Shown: positions 42,236 to 54,689 of the stretch, piece after piece
How the letters are laid out: every line of letters begins with the position of its first letter
How positions within the stretch are numbered: position 1 is the first letter of the stretch
Assembly: GCA_963556255.1 (NCBI GenBank)
Contig: OY744608.1
Location: 67,164,354-67,228,353, forward strand
Direction of reading: 5' to 3'
From: Allolobophora icterica
Lineage: Eukaryota; Annelida; Clitellata; Crassiclitellata; Lumbricidae
DNA: 64,000 nt
Program-made: the position numbers and the translations under genes
The notes under the pieces: model-generated
Databases searched by the model: none
The model's input: only the letters and a program-made list of their open reading frames with translations
Told to the model about the DNA's origin: nothing

Positions 42236-42660
42236 CTTCCTCTTCTTGTTCTTGTCGTGTTCTTTTTGTTGGTGTTCTTCTCCTTGTTCTTCTTGTTCTG
42301 CTTTTTGTTGCCGTCATTTGTCATTTGTGTTGTTGTCTTTGTCGTTGTTGTATTTTTCGTTGTTGTCTTTGTTGTTGTCTTTGTTGTTGTTGTCTTTGTC
42401 GCTGTTGTCTTTGTCGTTGTTGTCTTTGTCACTGTTGTCTTTATCGTTGTTGGTTTTGTCGTTGTCGTTGTTGTCATTGTCGTTGTTTTTGTTGTTTTTT
42501 TTGTCGTTGTTGTCTTTGTCGTTGTCTTTGTCGTTGTTGTCTTTGTCGTTGTTGACATTGTCGTTGTTGTTTTTGTCGTTGTTGTTTTTGTTGTTGTCTT
42601 TGTCGTTGTTCTTGTGGTTGTTGTCAGTAGCTTTGTTGTCGTTGTTGTTGAGACATCTGT
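42236..42660. repeat. 15-bp minisatellite GTCGTTGTTGTCTTT
   Basis: About 25 variants produce 166-280 codon Val/Leu/Phe frames on + and Thr/Lys frames on minus. These look membrane-like or simple but are repeat translations. Confidence 0.95.
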
Positions 42661-42955
42661 GTTGTCGTTGTCTTGTTTACTACTTCTTCTCAGACTGTAA
42701 GTCAAAGATTTTCCATTTGGGTTGTGACCCGTTGGCCTTTTAACGGCATCTTCTCATCCTTTCATCTTGTATCATCTTGTATCATCTGTCTGGATGAGAA
42801 TGCCATCATCAGTCCGTCTGTCATCCAAAGCCTCGTCTCTTTCCAAGCAGGCCACGAGGGTGGGGGGGGGGGGGAGTGGGGAAGGGCGGGTCGCATTGTT
42901 GGCAGTAATTGCAGATTTATGAAACAATAATAATGCTTTGGATGTTGTATGTTTT
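42661..42955. other. Unique segment with a G-run
   Basis: Nothing is recognised except GTGGGGGGGGGGGGAGTGGG near 42861. Confidence 0.4.
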
Positions 42956-43295
42956 CACATATTTACGAATGCATGTCTGTTTGTTAGTGTATATATGTGT
43001 GTGTATGTGTACGTGTATGCATGAATATGTATGTATCTATCTAAGTATGTATGTATGTGTATGTTTGTGTGTATGTATCTTTGTATATATGTATGTATGT
43101 ATCTATATACGTATTTCTGTGTATCTTTGTGTGTATGTATCTATGTATGCATGTATCTTTGTACGAATATATGTATGTATGCGTATTTATGTATGTATGT
43201 CCGTATGTGTTTGTATGTATTTTTTATGTATATATATATGTGTATGTGTCGATGTATGCGTATTTATTTATGTATGTGTACACGCATACTTATCT
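42956..43295. repeat. (TATG)n microsatellite
   Basis: GTATGTATCTATG variants; the ORFs are artefacts. Confidence 0.96.
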
Positions 43296-43629
43296 CAGCG
43301 CCCACGCACAGATACAGTTTTGAAGATGACATTTATCGATTGACTGCACTAACGACGGATTGACTATAGCTGAACAAAACTTGTGCAGTCATACACGTAA
43401 TGAGGGACCGTGACACTTGGAGTGTTTTCAAGTTGTCATGGCTCGCCATTGTTTTTTAATTACAACGGAACCTCGCTGTGACACGCGCTTTGCTATCACA
43501 CGTATTCTGATATAAAACGGTCATGGCATATCGACTGGTAAAATCTGTTTTTATTGTTTACCATTTACATGATGCAGATAAGTTTTTGAGCCATTGGCGT
43601 TGTGTTATGTCATATGAACCATGAGAACT

Positions 43630-43890
43630 GTTGAGAAAAATTTCTGCCGACATCAGAACGCCCTCTGTTGCCATAGATATGTAGTTAAATATTGGATAAC
43701 GAAATGCTTCTATTAGACACCTTTAAAATGGCGTCAACCGACGCTATATAGGAAGCAGCTACGTCAAATCGCTACTCCGACACCATTAGGACCCGTTGAA
43801 CGTAAATTTTCAGAAGTATAATTATAGAGAAAGAAAAACATCGTATTAAAGGTGTCTAATTCGACATTTGATTTCATCCAGTAGTTTCTG
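43630..43890. repeat. Repeat C copies (start of cluster)
   Basis: These contain TTGCCATAGATATGTAG, CTATTAGACACCTTTAAAAT and, inverted, AGGTGTCTAATTCGACATTT, TTTCATCCAGTAGTTTCTG. Confidence 0.78.
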
Positions 43891-43893
43891 CTA

Positions 43894-44870
43894 GGGCTGT
43901 ACCGAATATTCGCTTCGAATTCGCTTCGGGGCCGAATAGTGGGCCAAATAGCTATTCGGTATTCGGCCGAACAATAGCGGTCGGACCGAATACGAATAGT
44001 GGTCACGTGACATATGTTTCTGCATATGCAGCTGCTTTAGCGAGTGGAGTGAACGTTAAGTAAGGGACAATTTCTAAGTTTAGTTAAATTACTTCCATTC
44101 CTAGTTTACACACTACACAGACTGGCAGAAGGATGCAAAAATTACACGTAGTTAACTGTTTACTTTTAGTTTATGTATTAAATTTACTGAACTGAAACTT
44201 TTGCTTACATTTGAAATGTTGAATGTTGTCATATTTGCAGTGATGGGCAATAGTTAACTAAAAAGTTGCTAACTTTTAGTTTAACTAATTTTTTTTTAGT
44301 TAAGGACGAAGTTTAACAAAAAAATTATAGTTTAGTTAAAACCATAGTTTAACTACAAAAATTTTAGTTGCTAACTAAAAAGTTAAACTAAAAAAATCAG
44401 CAATATGCAACTATTTTCCACAATGAACATTGAGCACTGTCAACAAAATTTTTTTAACACTGCATGGTTTTAGCATTAACAGCCTGTGTTTCAAATTCAT
44501 ACACTACTTACAGTACACCTGTAACTGCATGCCAGAACACTACACATTGCATATAGTTTGAAGGTGAAATTGTCATTGACACTCTGCATTATTACAGTTC
44601 ACTTAACCTCTGTTATTGTGAAAATGTTTGTCGTAAAAAGGTGGAAAAAAGTTGTAAAAAGTTTAACTACTTTTTTTTAGTTTAGTTAACTAATTTCCAA
44701 AATCAGTTGCCAACTTTAGTTAAACTATTCTTTTTTAGTTGGAAAATAGTTTTAGTTTAACTAAAATAAAATAGTTTAGTGCCCATCACTGCATATTTGT
44801 ACACTATTCGTATTCGTCTTCGGCCGAATAGTTGGTCCAATTATTCGTATTCGGCCGAATGGTGATAAAT
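43894..44870. mobile_element. hAT-like element rich in CGAATA, interrupted
   Basis: The left end TAGGGCTGTACCGAATATTC resembles hAT termini, and GAATATTCG, TATTCGGCCGAA and ATTCGTATTCGGCCGAATGG occur at both ends. I could not find a clean right TIR or TSD, so the right boundary is approximate. A second hAT element is inserted at 44238. Confidence 0.65.
44238..44791. mobile_element. 554-bp hAT MITE, nested
   Basis: It begins CAGTGATGGGCA and ends TGCCCATCACTG, a perfect 12-bp TIR. The exact TSD CATATTTG is at 44230-44237 and 44792-44799. The interior is dominated by TTTAGTTAACTAA-type motifs in both orientations, so the element can fold extensively. Confidence 0.96.
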
Positions 44871-45260
44871 TAGAGGAGGGCGACGCTAATCATCTTCGTT
44901 ATGACACAATGTCGTTAAATAGCAACTAAATAATATTGCCACTACTTGCTGTAAAATATGTAAAATGTTTCCATATCGACGTCAACGACCTCTGACGCCA
45001 CAAGATGTCGTTAAAGTATTGAAACTACTTGATGAAATAAAGTAATAAATTGTCGAATTAGACACCTTTATTAAGATGGTTCTTTCATCTCTATATTCAG
45101 AAATAACGTTGAATGTTTTATTCCTGTCAAAAACTCCTCAGTTTATGTTTAAAGTATTTTAAGAGTTCTGTTTTATATGCCTCAGGTACGGTGAGAACTA
45201 TTCAGTACAATAATTTATATTGACGTCAATGGACTTGGTTGCCATAAGATGTCCTTATCC
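44871..45260. repeat. Repeat C copies
   Basis: These contain GGAGGGCGACGCTAATCATC, GACGTCAACGACCTCTGACG, GATGTCGTTAAAGTATTG and GAATTAGACACCTTTATTAA, the best-preserved + strand order of the family. Confidence 0.82.
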
Positions 45261-45384
45261 TCTGGATCCATCCATCCATTCCCAAAATTAATACGCCTGT
45301 GGAAAAAATATTAGAGGTTCGTGTTTCAGTTTCCAAGACCAGCGTTGTAATGATTTTTTGGGGAATATAATTACATTAATTAAT

Positions 45385-45852
45385 TATGTATGTGTCTATG
45401 TATGTATGTGTCTGTGTGTATGTATGTATCTGTATGTATTTGTATGCATGTATCTGTGTATCTTTGTGTATATGCAGGTATCTGTGTATGTATGTGTCTA
45501 TGCAGGTATCTGTGTATGTATGTGTATCAGTGTGTATGTATGTATCTGTATGTATGTATGCATGTATGTATGTATGCATGTATGTGTATGTGTATGTATG
45601 TATGTATTTGTGTATACATTTATGTGTATGTATGTATCTTTTTATGTATGCTTGTGTGTATCTATGAGTTTATGTATTTTTATATGTATGTATGTATAGA
45701 TCAGCTTGTTTATATTTATGTATGTATGCATGTGCTGTGTGAGTTGCCTAAAATGTGCTATCTTAAACATCTTGATACATAAATACATGTATATGTGTGT
45801 GTGTATGTATGTATGTATGTATGTATGTATGTATGTATGTATGTATGTATGA
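45385..45852. repeat. (TATG)n microsatellite
   Basis: About 350 bp of variants is followed by a pure ATGT run at about 45803-45850. Confidence 0.97.
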
Positions 45853-46204
45853 TTAACTTTTGTTGTGGACTCCTTTTATTATTACGATTGCATGTGGTTT
45901 TCTTTTCATGAAAAGTCGGTCGTGTGTTTCGTGTGAACTCGGTTGATAACAAACCCTTATGATTTGCTGATACGGCTTCCAATCAGCCTAACCATCCGAG
46001 AGAAGCACTCACTCTGTCCACAACTTTACCAACTTTTCATCATGAAGCCCAAAAGGAAAAGCTGATACAATCATAATAGCAAAAGCGGTCTATAACAAAA
46101 GCTAATCATACACTGTCACCACCACTTATATTCATTTCTTTTTTAATTTATTTGTCAGGTTTTAAGCTATCGCCAACACCTCGACCACCACGGTGTTAAA
46201 AGGC
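45853..46204. other. Unique segment
   Basis: No gene, repeat or signal is recognised. Confidence 0.4.
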
Positions 46205-46640
46205 TGTTCAAGTAGACAAACATAGATACATACCCCACACATACATACATACAGTTCATGTGTAGCAAAACTATAAATACACATTCATTCATGCATACTT
46301 AGTATAATACACACATACATGCATGCATAGTGAAATATATACATACATACATAATTAAATACATGCATGCATTCATATTTCATAAGCACCTGCATGCGTG
46401 CATGAATACTTACATAGTAAATTATACATATACTTGTGTACATACATTGTGAAATATATACATACAATATACATACGTAGTTAAATACATGCTTACATAC
46501 ATAGTAAAAATGCATGCATACACAGTAAAATTACATGCATACATTGATACATATACACACAATGCGTAGTTGCATATACATGTCCATATACTTATACATG
46601 CATTGACATATATACATGTATGTACACGCATGCATAAACA
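46205..46640. repeat. Degenerate ACATACATGCATA array
   Basis: ATACATACAT and TGCATGCAT variants, with GTAAAAT or GTGAAATAT spacers. The Tyr/Cys/Met ORFs are artefacts. Confidence 0.9.
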
Positions 46641-46894
46641 CATTGTGTTGCACTCGAGCCTGTGCAGCAGACGTACTCAGACTGTCCTAAAATGCAATTG
46701 TTTAGCTCAGTCTAAAGTGTGCAGCGCTTTTCGGAGGTACTTAACTGAGGTACTTAGAAGGCATTATGTTAAGTATCTTGATGCATACATACATACACAC
46801 GTGCACACATATATACCCATCATGCATAAATGTGTACATACGTAGTTGCATGCACACGCACTGGTACGTATGTGCGTACAGTACATAAATGTAC

Positions 46895-47290
46895 ACATAC
46901 CTAAGCCAGTTTACTGACCAGTTGGCTCTGTATTGCTGAATACATGCCCAAGCCAGTTTACTGACCAGTCTGGCTTTGTATTGCTGTATACATGCCGAAG
47001 CAAGTTTACTGACCAGTTGGCTCTGTATTGCTGTGTACATGCCGAAGCCAGTTTACTGACCAGTTGGCTCTGTATTGCTGTATACATGCCGAAGCCAGTT
47101 TACTGACCAGTTGGCTCTGTATTGCTGTATACATGCCGAAGCCAGTTTACTGACCAGTTGGCTCTGTATTGCTGTATACATGCCGAAGCCAGTTTACTGA
47201 CCAGTTGGCTCTGTATTGCTGTATACAGTTGTACATGCCCAAGCCAGTTTACTGACCAGTTGGCTCTGTGTTGCTGCATACATGCCCGAA
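46895..47290. repeat. 47-bp minisatellite, ~8 copies
   Basis: The unit is CATGCCGAAGCCAGTTTACT then GACCAGTTGGCTCTGTATTG then CTGTATA. The central four copies are identical or nearly so at exactly 47-bp spacing (for example CATGCC at 47038, 47085, 47132), and the outer copies differ. There are no spacers between units. Confidence 0.96.
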
Positions 47291-47640
47291 CCAGTCTGGT
47301 TTAATTGTGCACTAACTAATCCAATACCTTCCGTTATCGTGTCCACCTCTGGGTGGATGGATTAGGTTTCTGTAATATATACTCTGTAACGGCAGCAATC
47401 AGCCAGAGCCTCCCGTCCTACAGTGGCCCGTTTTTCGATTATCTGTGTCCCGCTTAGAGTCGATATCTCCTGTCCATGCATATATTCTCTGCGTTGTTTA
47501 TTTATTGGTAGGCGATAGTCGAGCGGTTGGCGTGAGACACGGTAGCCGATTCGTTACAGCACTCCGCCTGTAACGCTCAGGGTATACACGGGTTCGAGTT
47601 ACTGTGTAGGAATATTGAGCAAGTGGTTGACGCAGGGATT
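47291..47640. other. Unique segment with decayed SINE family 1 head
   Basis: A TAGGCGATAGTCGAGCGGTT head and GGGTTCGAGTTACTGTGTAGG occur at about 47508-47625 (+ strand). The rest is unique. Confidence 0.5.
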
Positions 47641-48240
47641 GCGCAGCAGCTTCGATGTTGGTCGGTCGTTCTCGGGTTGCGGTTCAAATCCCCGCCAGGA
47701 CATTGGTTTCGAGAATATGTTAAGTACTCTGACCGTACACTGTCGGTGGGAAGATGAGACGGAGAGGACTGACCACCCGTCCAGAGGCGCCACTAGAGGC
47801 GTGCGGGGGTGCGGACCGCACCGGGTGACACCTTCAGAGGGGTGACACCAAAATGGCTGTCTGAAAATTTTTTGGCAGAGTTTCAGCATAATTGTATTAT
47901 TTAAAAAAAAATTAGCAATGACAGATAACAACAGAAACATTTTTCGTGAGCCCAGCTTACATGTACTGTATCAGTATCAGTTGACCTAAAGCTGAAAGTC
48001 TTTGCTAATTGACTGTACGGTCTGGAAAGGGACTAAGGGAGAGGTCCGTGGGGGTGACACCATGACTTGCCGCACTGGGCCACATCAACCCTAGCGACGC
48101 CACTGCCATCGTCCTCGTATGCCGAGGCTAAGGAAATTAAGTCGCCACTGCCATCGTCCTCATATGCGGAGGCTAAGGAAGTTAAGTCGCAAACTTGATA
48201 CCCATGACTGCCTCAGGGCTGGATTAAGGGACTGGGCACT
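47640..48240 (+). repeat. SINE family 2 split by a hAT element
   Basis: The SINE head and body occupy about 47640-47781 (GCGGTTCAAATCCCCGCCAG) and the end resumes at 48106. The region just after the insertion is duplicated: CCATCGTCCTCGTATGC and CCATCGTCCTCATATGC lie about 45 bases apart. Confidence 0.88.
47782..48105. mobile_element. 324-bp hAT MITE nested in SINE family 2
   Basis: It starts CAGAGGCGCCACTAG and ends with the complement of CAGTGGCGTCGCTAG. Flanks CACCCGTC and CCATCGTC (5 of 8 matching) are a decayed TSD. The interior repeats GGTGACACC near both ends. Confidence 0.85.
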
Positions 48241-48587
48241 TGTATTTCCACGCCACGGAACAACCGTGTTGTAATACGTTGCGTTGAGGTTAAAAGCACA
48301 TCAACGGAAAAGAAACGAGAGATTCCATTTCTCTTTACGTCGAAGCGATTTATATCGATTTGCATTCAAGAGGCGACTGGACACGTGACAGCTGACCACA
48401 TACCACAACGCACCTCGTCTCTCGGGCGATCTGGCCCTGAATTATTCCGCCACTCACCCCACTGTTGTCTGTCTCCGGCTCCTATACTTGTCACCTACAG
48501 GTTTTCACTCTCACCTCTTCAAGAATTCCTGCCCTAATCCATCCAATTCCTCGGCCTTCCACGTAGTAGTTTCCAGTGCTTAACGAC
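48241..48587. other. Unique segment
   Basis: No gene or repeat is recognised. Confidence 0.4.
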
Positions 48588-49655
<1,068 letters not shown>

Positions 49656-50264
49656 GACGTCAACGGCCTGGTAGCCACAGGATTTGTTTATTTGTTGGGG
49701 GTAATTTAGATAGTGCCACTTCATTCACTAGAGGCGCTCTATCCGCCGACCTAGATGATGTGCAATGCCGGTGAGACCTTAAATATCGTCAGTAAGCAAA
49801 GCGCTGCCCTCAATGCCGCTCGCGGTTGATGCCAGTCACAAGCGTGGATAAAGAGGAGGGCGACGCTGGTCATCTTTGCTATGACGCATTGTTGTGAAAG
49901 AGTAACTAGTCAACAGTGCGCAGAACGCTAGGAGAGATGTCGCTAAGCGCAGGATAATGCTGTCGTTAGACACCTTTAAAATGCTTTCCACCAACGTTAT
50001 AAAAGCCGTTAATCGCGTTCATTCGAGTAATTCATCATGAGGAGCTTGTTCGCTGTCCTATAATAGAAGTCAACGGCCTTTGATGCCGTAAGATTTTATT
50101 AAAACTATAGAAACTGTGGATGAAATAAAGCGTTGAATTACAAACGTTTAAGAAGATGCTACTTATTTATAGACATCTTTTCAGAAATTGTTTTTAAACT
50201 GTATGGGCTGAGCAGTAGTATGCCAAAACAATTTCTGTCGACGTCAACAGCCTTTGTTACCACA
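49656..50264. repeat. Repeat C copies
   Basis: These include GACGTCAACGGCCTGGTAGC, GGAGGGCGACGCTGGTCATC, GTCAACGGCCTTTGATGCCG, GGATGAAATAAAGCGTTGAA and GTCGACGTCAACAGCCTTTG. Confidence 0.82.
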
Positions 50265-50706
50265 GAAGAGGAGCATGCCCCTTAAGCTAGCCCTGAGAGG
50301 CAGCCATTGTATGAAGCGTTAGCGACTTCATTTTCTTTGCCACGCACTAGATCTCATAACTTCTCCCTGCCGCACAAAGATGACCGCAACTACATTTCAC
50401 GCAACCTTTATAAGAATGCTTATTGACAATTTCATTCATAAAACCCTGTACTTTTGGCCCTAGAACTTGTCTTTTATAGTCTTGTTTGTCTAAGTTGCGT
50501 CTGTGTCAACTTAATGTTTGAATAAACGAATTTGATTGATTGATTGATTGATTGATTGATATGAGGGCGGGTGCCCAGTCCTCTCCCTAGCCGTCTCGTC
50601 TTCCCACCGACAGTGTACGGTCAGTGTACTCATTATAGCTGGGGTGACTAGAGGGCACACGCGAAGCAGAAACCTCGAACCAAATTTCTGCCCTGGCCGG
50701 GATGCC
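50265..50706 (-). repeat. SINE family 2 split by another retroelement tail
   Basis: The minus-strand SINE body lies at 50265-50340 and 50561-50706. Between them about 220 bases end in GAATAAACGAATTTGATTGA(TTGA)n, which looks like the 3' end of an unidentified retroelement. Confidence 0.78.
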
Positions 50707-51420
50707 ATAAGATGTCATTAAACTCTGGATCCAGCTTTCAGTTTCTAGCTATGGTCTTCTGAAACAATTGTTTTAGAATTTAGATTATTCTAGGATGAGA
50801 AATGTACTGGTATATTTTCCTGCCGATGTCAACGGCCTTTGATGTCGTAAGATGCCGGCCGTAAGATGTCGTTAAACTATTAAACCAAATCTTGGGTGGG
50901 ATGTCATAGGGGAATATTCAGGCAAGGGAAGGTCTACCGTTAACGGCCGAAGCCATGCAGTCACAAGATTATCTAGTTGTTTGTTGAACGATGAACAATA
51001 GTATTTACAAGAGATAATGCTGTATATTGCTTAATAGCATCCTATTGGTCACAGTCGCGCTGAAACTCTGGGTTATTCCATTTTATCTGTCAACATTGAC
51101 AGACTGTTATCAGTTTAAACAATCGTATTAGTTTGACGATATGTTTACAATGAATATAATCGCTTTAGAACAAAAAAACGATGTCGTAAATCACCCATTG
51201 AAGAACGAAGTGCCATTTGGACACCTTTAAAACGCTCTATTCTTAAAGTATATATATATTTTTCAGTGACGCTGACTCTAAGTGTATTTTTACCTTGATC
51301 GCCTCAGACAATTTATTGTATTAGATGTCGTAGGGGGATAATCCACTGTTACTGTAGCTGTGGTAGTGCCAGTCTCGAGCATGGAGAAAGGAGGAGGGCG
51401 ACACTATTTTAAACAGTGAT
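50707..51420. repeat. Repeat C copies with unique interludes
   Basis: CGATGTCAACGGCCTTTGAT, GTAAGATGTCGTTAAACTAT, TTAACGGCCGAAGCC and GGAGGAGGGCGACACTA occur, separated by AT-rich unique sequence. Confidence 0.78.
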
Positions 51421-51435
51421 TAACTGATTGTGTCA

Positions 51436-52065
51436 GTTAAGTAAGTAAGTAAGTATATCCTTTATTTAAAACCAACTGCTAACCGCATTTTGGTGTACAT
51501 AGTTCATAATATTAATTTAAGCATATAACATTCGAATGACAAAAGTTTTTGCGAGCTAAAGAGTCAGCATTAGGTATAATTCTATTGTGTGCCCTGGGGC
51601 GCAGTGAGTATACAACAGCTTTCTCTGGATGTAATAACTGATGCAGAACATGTGTTGGGTTAGTTATGATGGCTGAGAAGAGGTTACAATCAGTTACTGG
51701 TTCTCTGATTGATTCTGTGTTTAATTGATTCAGTGATTGATTAACTGATTCGGTTATTGATTCAGTGATTGAATGTGATTGATTCAGTGATTGATCGATT
51801 TGTTGATTGATTCATTCATTAAGTGATCGATGCAGCGATTGATTGATTCACTGATTGACTGATTGATTCAGCGATTGTTTCAATGATTGATTTAGTGATT
51901 GATTGAGTGATTGATTCAGTGATTGATTAGTTGATTTATTTTTTTATTAATTGATCGATACTTTGATTGATTGATTGATTCACTGATGGATTGATTGATT
52001 GAGTGATAGACTGATTGCTGGATTGATTCGTGCTTTAGTCACTGATTGATTCACTGTTTGATTTC
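51436..52065. repeat. Unknown element head and GATTGATT array
   Basis: 51436-51560 shares AAGTAAGTAAGTAAGTATAT and CAACTGCTAACCGCATTTTG with about 58105-58170. 51690-52060 is a degenerate GATTGATTCAGTGATT array that ends just before an acceptor. Confidence 0.82.
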
Positions 52066-52072
52066 CTTGCAG

Positions 52073-52424
52073 GTGAGGCATTGTCGATCACCAGTGCACT
52101 ATGTCTAAGAGCGGAACATTACCATAACCCCCAACATTAGAAGTCCCAGACTCCGTACCACTACGCACCAGATTAGATGACGACACGTCATCGAGATTAG
52201 CGCAGGATTATCGTTCGATCCGTGCTGGACATCTAATCCGTTTGATCATCGCCCAACCAGTCAGGCATCCAGTCAAACAGCCAGTCAGGCAGCCAGCCAG
52301 CACGACAAGGATATGAGCTACTGAGACAGGAAGAGTCGCAATGGCCAAGTCTTTTGGATTTCACTGGCAGAAACCGGTGCCCGAGGCCCTACTGCAGGGT
52401 GCTCGTTTTGAGAGATGGGAAGAG
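52073..52424 (+). CDS. Second exon of an unidentified gene; ATG at 52341
   Basis: A strong acceptor (GTTTGATTTCCTTGCAG) ends at 52072. The next 268 bases would be 5' UTR, containing two tiny upstream frames (ATG at about 52101 and 52314). The coding part is ATG 52341 to 52424, 28 codons starting MAKSFGFHWQKPVPEALLQ and ending ARFERWEE. It runs straight into a strong donor GAAGAG|GTAAGG, phase 0. The amino-acid composition is gene-like, unlike the surrounding repeats. I do not recognise the protein. I infer it is fed from the promoter candidate at 35.7 kb. The downstream exons are not visible. Confidence 0.55.
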
Positions 52425-52439
52425 GTAAGGCCATTGATC

Positions 52440-52765
52440 TGTTCATTCACTTGCTTACCTCACCTTTCTATTCACTTACCTACTGTCTCATCCACCTTTA
52501 CATACTTATCTACCTTTCTCTACCTATGCATACCTACCTACCTACTTACCCACCTATGTAAGTACCTACTTACCCATTTGCCTACCTACCTACCCACCTA
52601 CCTACCAATCCACATACCTACTTATCCACCCACCTACCTACCTACCTACTTACCAACCCACGGACCAAACCACCTGCCTACCTACTTACCCACTCACCCG
52701 TCTACCTACCCACTAACCTGTCCACATACCTACCTACCTGCCCATCTACATAATCGAAGTCACGC
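52440..52765. repeat. (CCTA)n-rich microsatellite
   Basis: CCTACCTACCTACTTACCCA variants extend the exon frame as an artefact ORF of Thr/Tyr/Leu/Pro. Confidence 0.96.
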
Positions 52766-52950
52766 CTACCTGTCTGCCTACCTTTCTGCTTGCTGATTGC
52801 TCACTGGCATACCTGAGCTGCCACATGATACAGCCAGGTGCTGATGAGAATCGTTTCTGCAGGTAGAAACTCAACATAAAAAAGCGACACTGCATGTCTT
52901 GCATCGCTCAGACCGACCCAACTGAGTCACGCACGGCTCGATATTTTTAT

Positions 52951-52970
52951 CAGCAGCAGCAGCAGCAGCA

Positions 52971-53014
<44 letters not shown>
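52951..53014. repeat. (CAG)n trinucleotide repeat
   Basis: There are about 21 units with one GGAG interruption. It is not in a recognised exon. Confidence 0.97.
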
Positions 53015-53016
<2 letters not shown>

Positions 53017-53039
53017 GCGCTTGGAGCATCTTGTCGGTT

Positions 53040-53300
53040 GCACCTTTGTGTGATTTCTGTTTAACGACGCTGTGTTATAGCAAAGATGATTAGTGCGCCC
53101 TCCTTTTTTATACCTCCTTGGGACTGGCATTATCAGATTACGGGCAGTAGCGGAGTTTACCTGTAGCAGTTAGTACAGTTTGCAGTGTTTAGAGACATTT
53201 TGTGACTGCCAAGGTGTTGAGGTCGACCTTACCTTTTAACGAATGAGTGATATCTAGCAACTGGATGGATGGTGGATGGATCCAGAGTTTAACGACATCT
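53040..53300 (-). repeat. Repeat C copy
   Basis: The minus-strand reading contains TTAACGACGCTGTGTTATAG, AAAGATGATTAGTGCGCCCT and GACTGGCATTATC, followed by AGTTTAACGACATCTTATGG into which a hAT element is inserted. Confidence 0.75.
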
Positions 53301-53306
53301 TATGGC

Positions 53307-53641
53307 AGTGCTGTCCAACCTTTTTGACACCGTGGGCCACCGAAAAATTACTCCTAAAGCCGAGGGCCGCACCAGTAAACTCAAAGACAACGACTAAAAT
53401 TTTTCAAAAATTATTAACCTTGGAGAACCATAGGCCTACGTTTTAAAACTTTAAGCAAGTTTATTTAAACCAGATTTTTGTCTTCACGGAGTCATAATTA
53501 TGATCATCCAAGTTACGAACGAATAGCCATTCAAGTAGGCCAATGACTTGTCTTTTACTTCATTTTTTACAGAAATTGCAAAAATTTAGCGAGCTTGGGC
53601 GGGCCATTTAAAATCAGCCCGCGGGCCCCGTGTTGGACGGT
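53307..53641. mobile_element. 335-bp hAT MITE nested in Repeat C
   Basis: It begins AGTGCTGTCCAACCTTTTTG and ends GTGTTGGACGGT, so the TIR core is GTCCAAC. The exact TSD CTTATGGC is at 53299-53306 and 53642-53649. Inner GGGCC-rich ends (GTGGGCCACC and GGGCGGGCCAT) also correspond. The terminal bases have diverged. Confidence 0.88.
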
Positions 53642-54215
53642 CTTATGGCAATAAAGGCCGTTGACGTCGACAGAAATTATTCTGAACAGTTCGCACCGTT
53701 TGCATAAATTATTGGCATTGTCATAACGCGGGACCTCTTTTATTTATAGGTTGAATATCTCTCTTGAAAGAGGTGTGTAATTATTTGGAACTTTACCGTT
53801 CGCATCGCACAATCTAGCAATGGTTAATTTCCATTATTTGATGGCACTTATGTCCACCAGGGCCGCTGACGTTGATCTTTGCTTATCTTTTCAAAGGAGC
53901 TTTATCTAATATAACAATTGAACGCTATTTTAAATATATAGATTGAAACATCTTATTTAAGGTGTCTAATTCAACGCTTTATTTCATCCAGTAATTTATG
54001 TAGTTTAACGACACCATATGACATAAAAGGCCGTTGACTTCGACAAAACAACATTTCCTACAATTTTTGGCGTATCTAAAGAGATTGCGCAGCGGCCGAG
54101 TTTTTCTCCTCCGCGACACGGGTTGGAATTCCGCTGGGCCTATACGTCGTACGAATGCGACACTTAATTCTACACCTATATCCACCTACGGGCGTTCGTC
54201 GTATAAATTCTACGT
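53642..54215. repeat. Repeat C copies
   Basis: These include GGCCGTTGACGTCGACAG, TTGAATATCTCTCTTGAAAG, inverted AGGTGTCTAATTCAACGCTT and TTTCATCCAGTAATTTATGT. Unique sequence with a short frame follows at about 54060-54210, but no gene is supported. Confidence 0.8.
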
Positions 54216-54520
54216 ACCTACCCATCTACCTACTTACCATCAACCCACCTACCTTCCTGCCTTCCTACCCACATACCAATCGACCTACCTACCACATGCC
54301 AACCTACCTTCTTATTTACCTATTCATCTACTTAACTTACCCATCCGCCTACCTACCTACATACCTACCTGCCTATTTACCTACTTTCCCATCAACCCAC
54401 CTACTTTCCTACGCCTACCAATCGGCACACCTACATACCCACCCACACACCAACCTACCTACATACGTACCTACCCATCTACTAACTTACCCATCCACCC
54501 ACAAACCTACCCGCTCAGAA
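54216..54520. repeat. (CCTA)n-rich microsatellite
   Basis: CCTACCTACCCA and CATACCTACC variants; Pro/Thr/Tyr ORFs are artefacts. Confidence 0.95.
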
Positions 54521-54689
54521 TTGTAATTAGTAACTTCTATCGCGCCGGTGTCTAATGCAATGATCCAGTTTGTGGCTTCATTTTGAAACGTCATCGGTTG
54601 ACGCCTTGTCCATTAGACACCGGCGCCATAGAAGTTGCTAAGTAATAATAATTACAGACGCTAAATAATAAATTACCTCCTACTACGGT

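Noticed and set aside
42200..42743. Val/Phe-rich 166- to 279-codon frames
   Set aside because: They come from the GTCGTTGTTGTCTTT array.
46895..47290. CRISPR-like regular repeats
   Set aside because: Units are directly adjacent without spacers and the genome is eukaryotic.
52831..52861. Mini-exon ending TTTCTGCAG|GTAGAAAC after the unidentified start exon
   Set aside because: No good acceptor with matching phase; phase 0 meets a stop.
54034..54555. 173-codon ORF
   Set aside because: The first part is Repeat C and unique DNA, and the rest is (CCTA)n translation.
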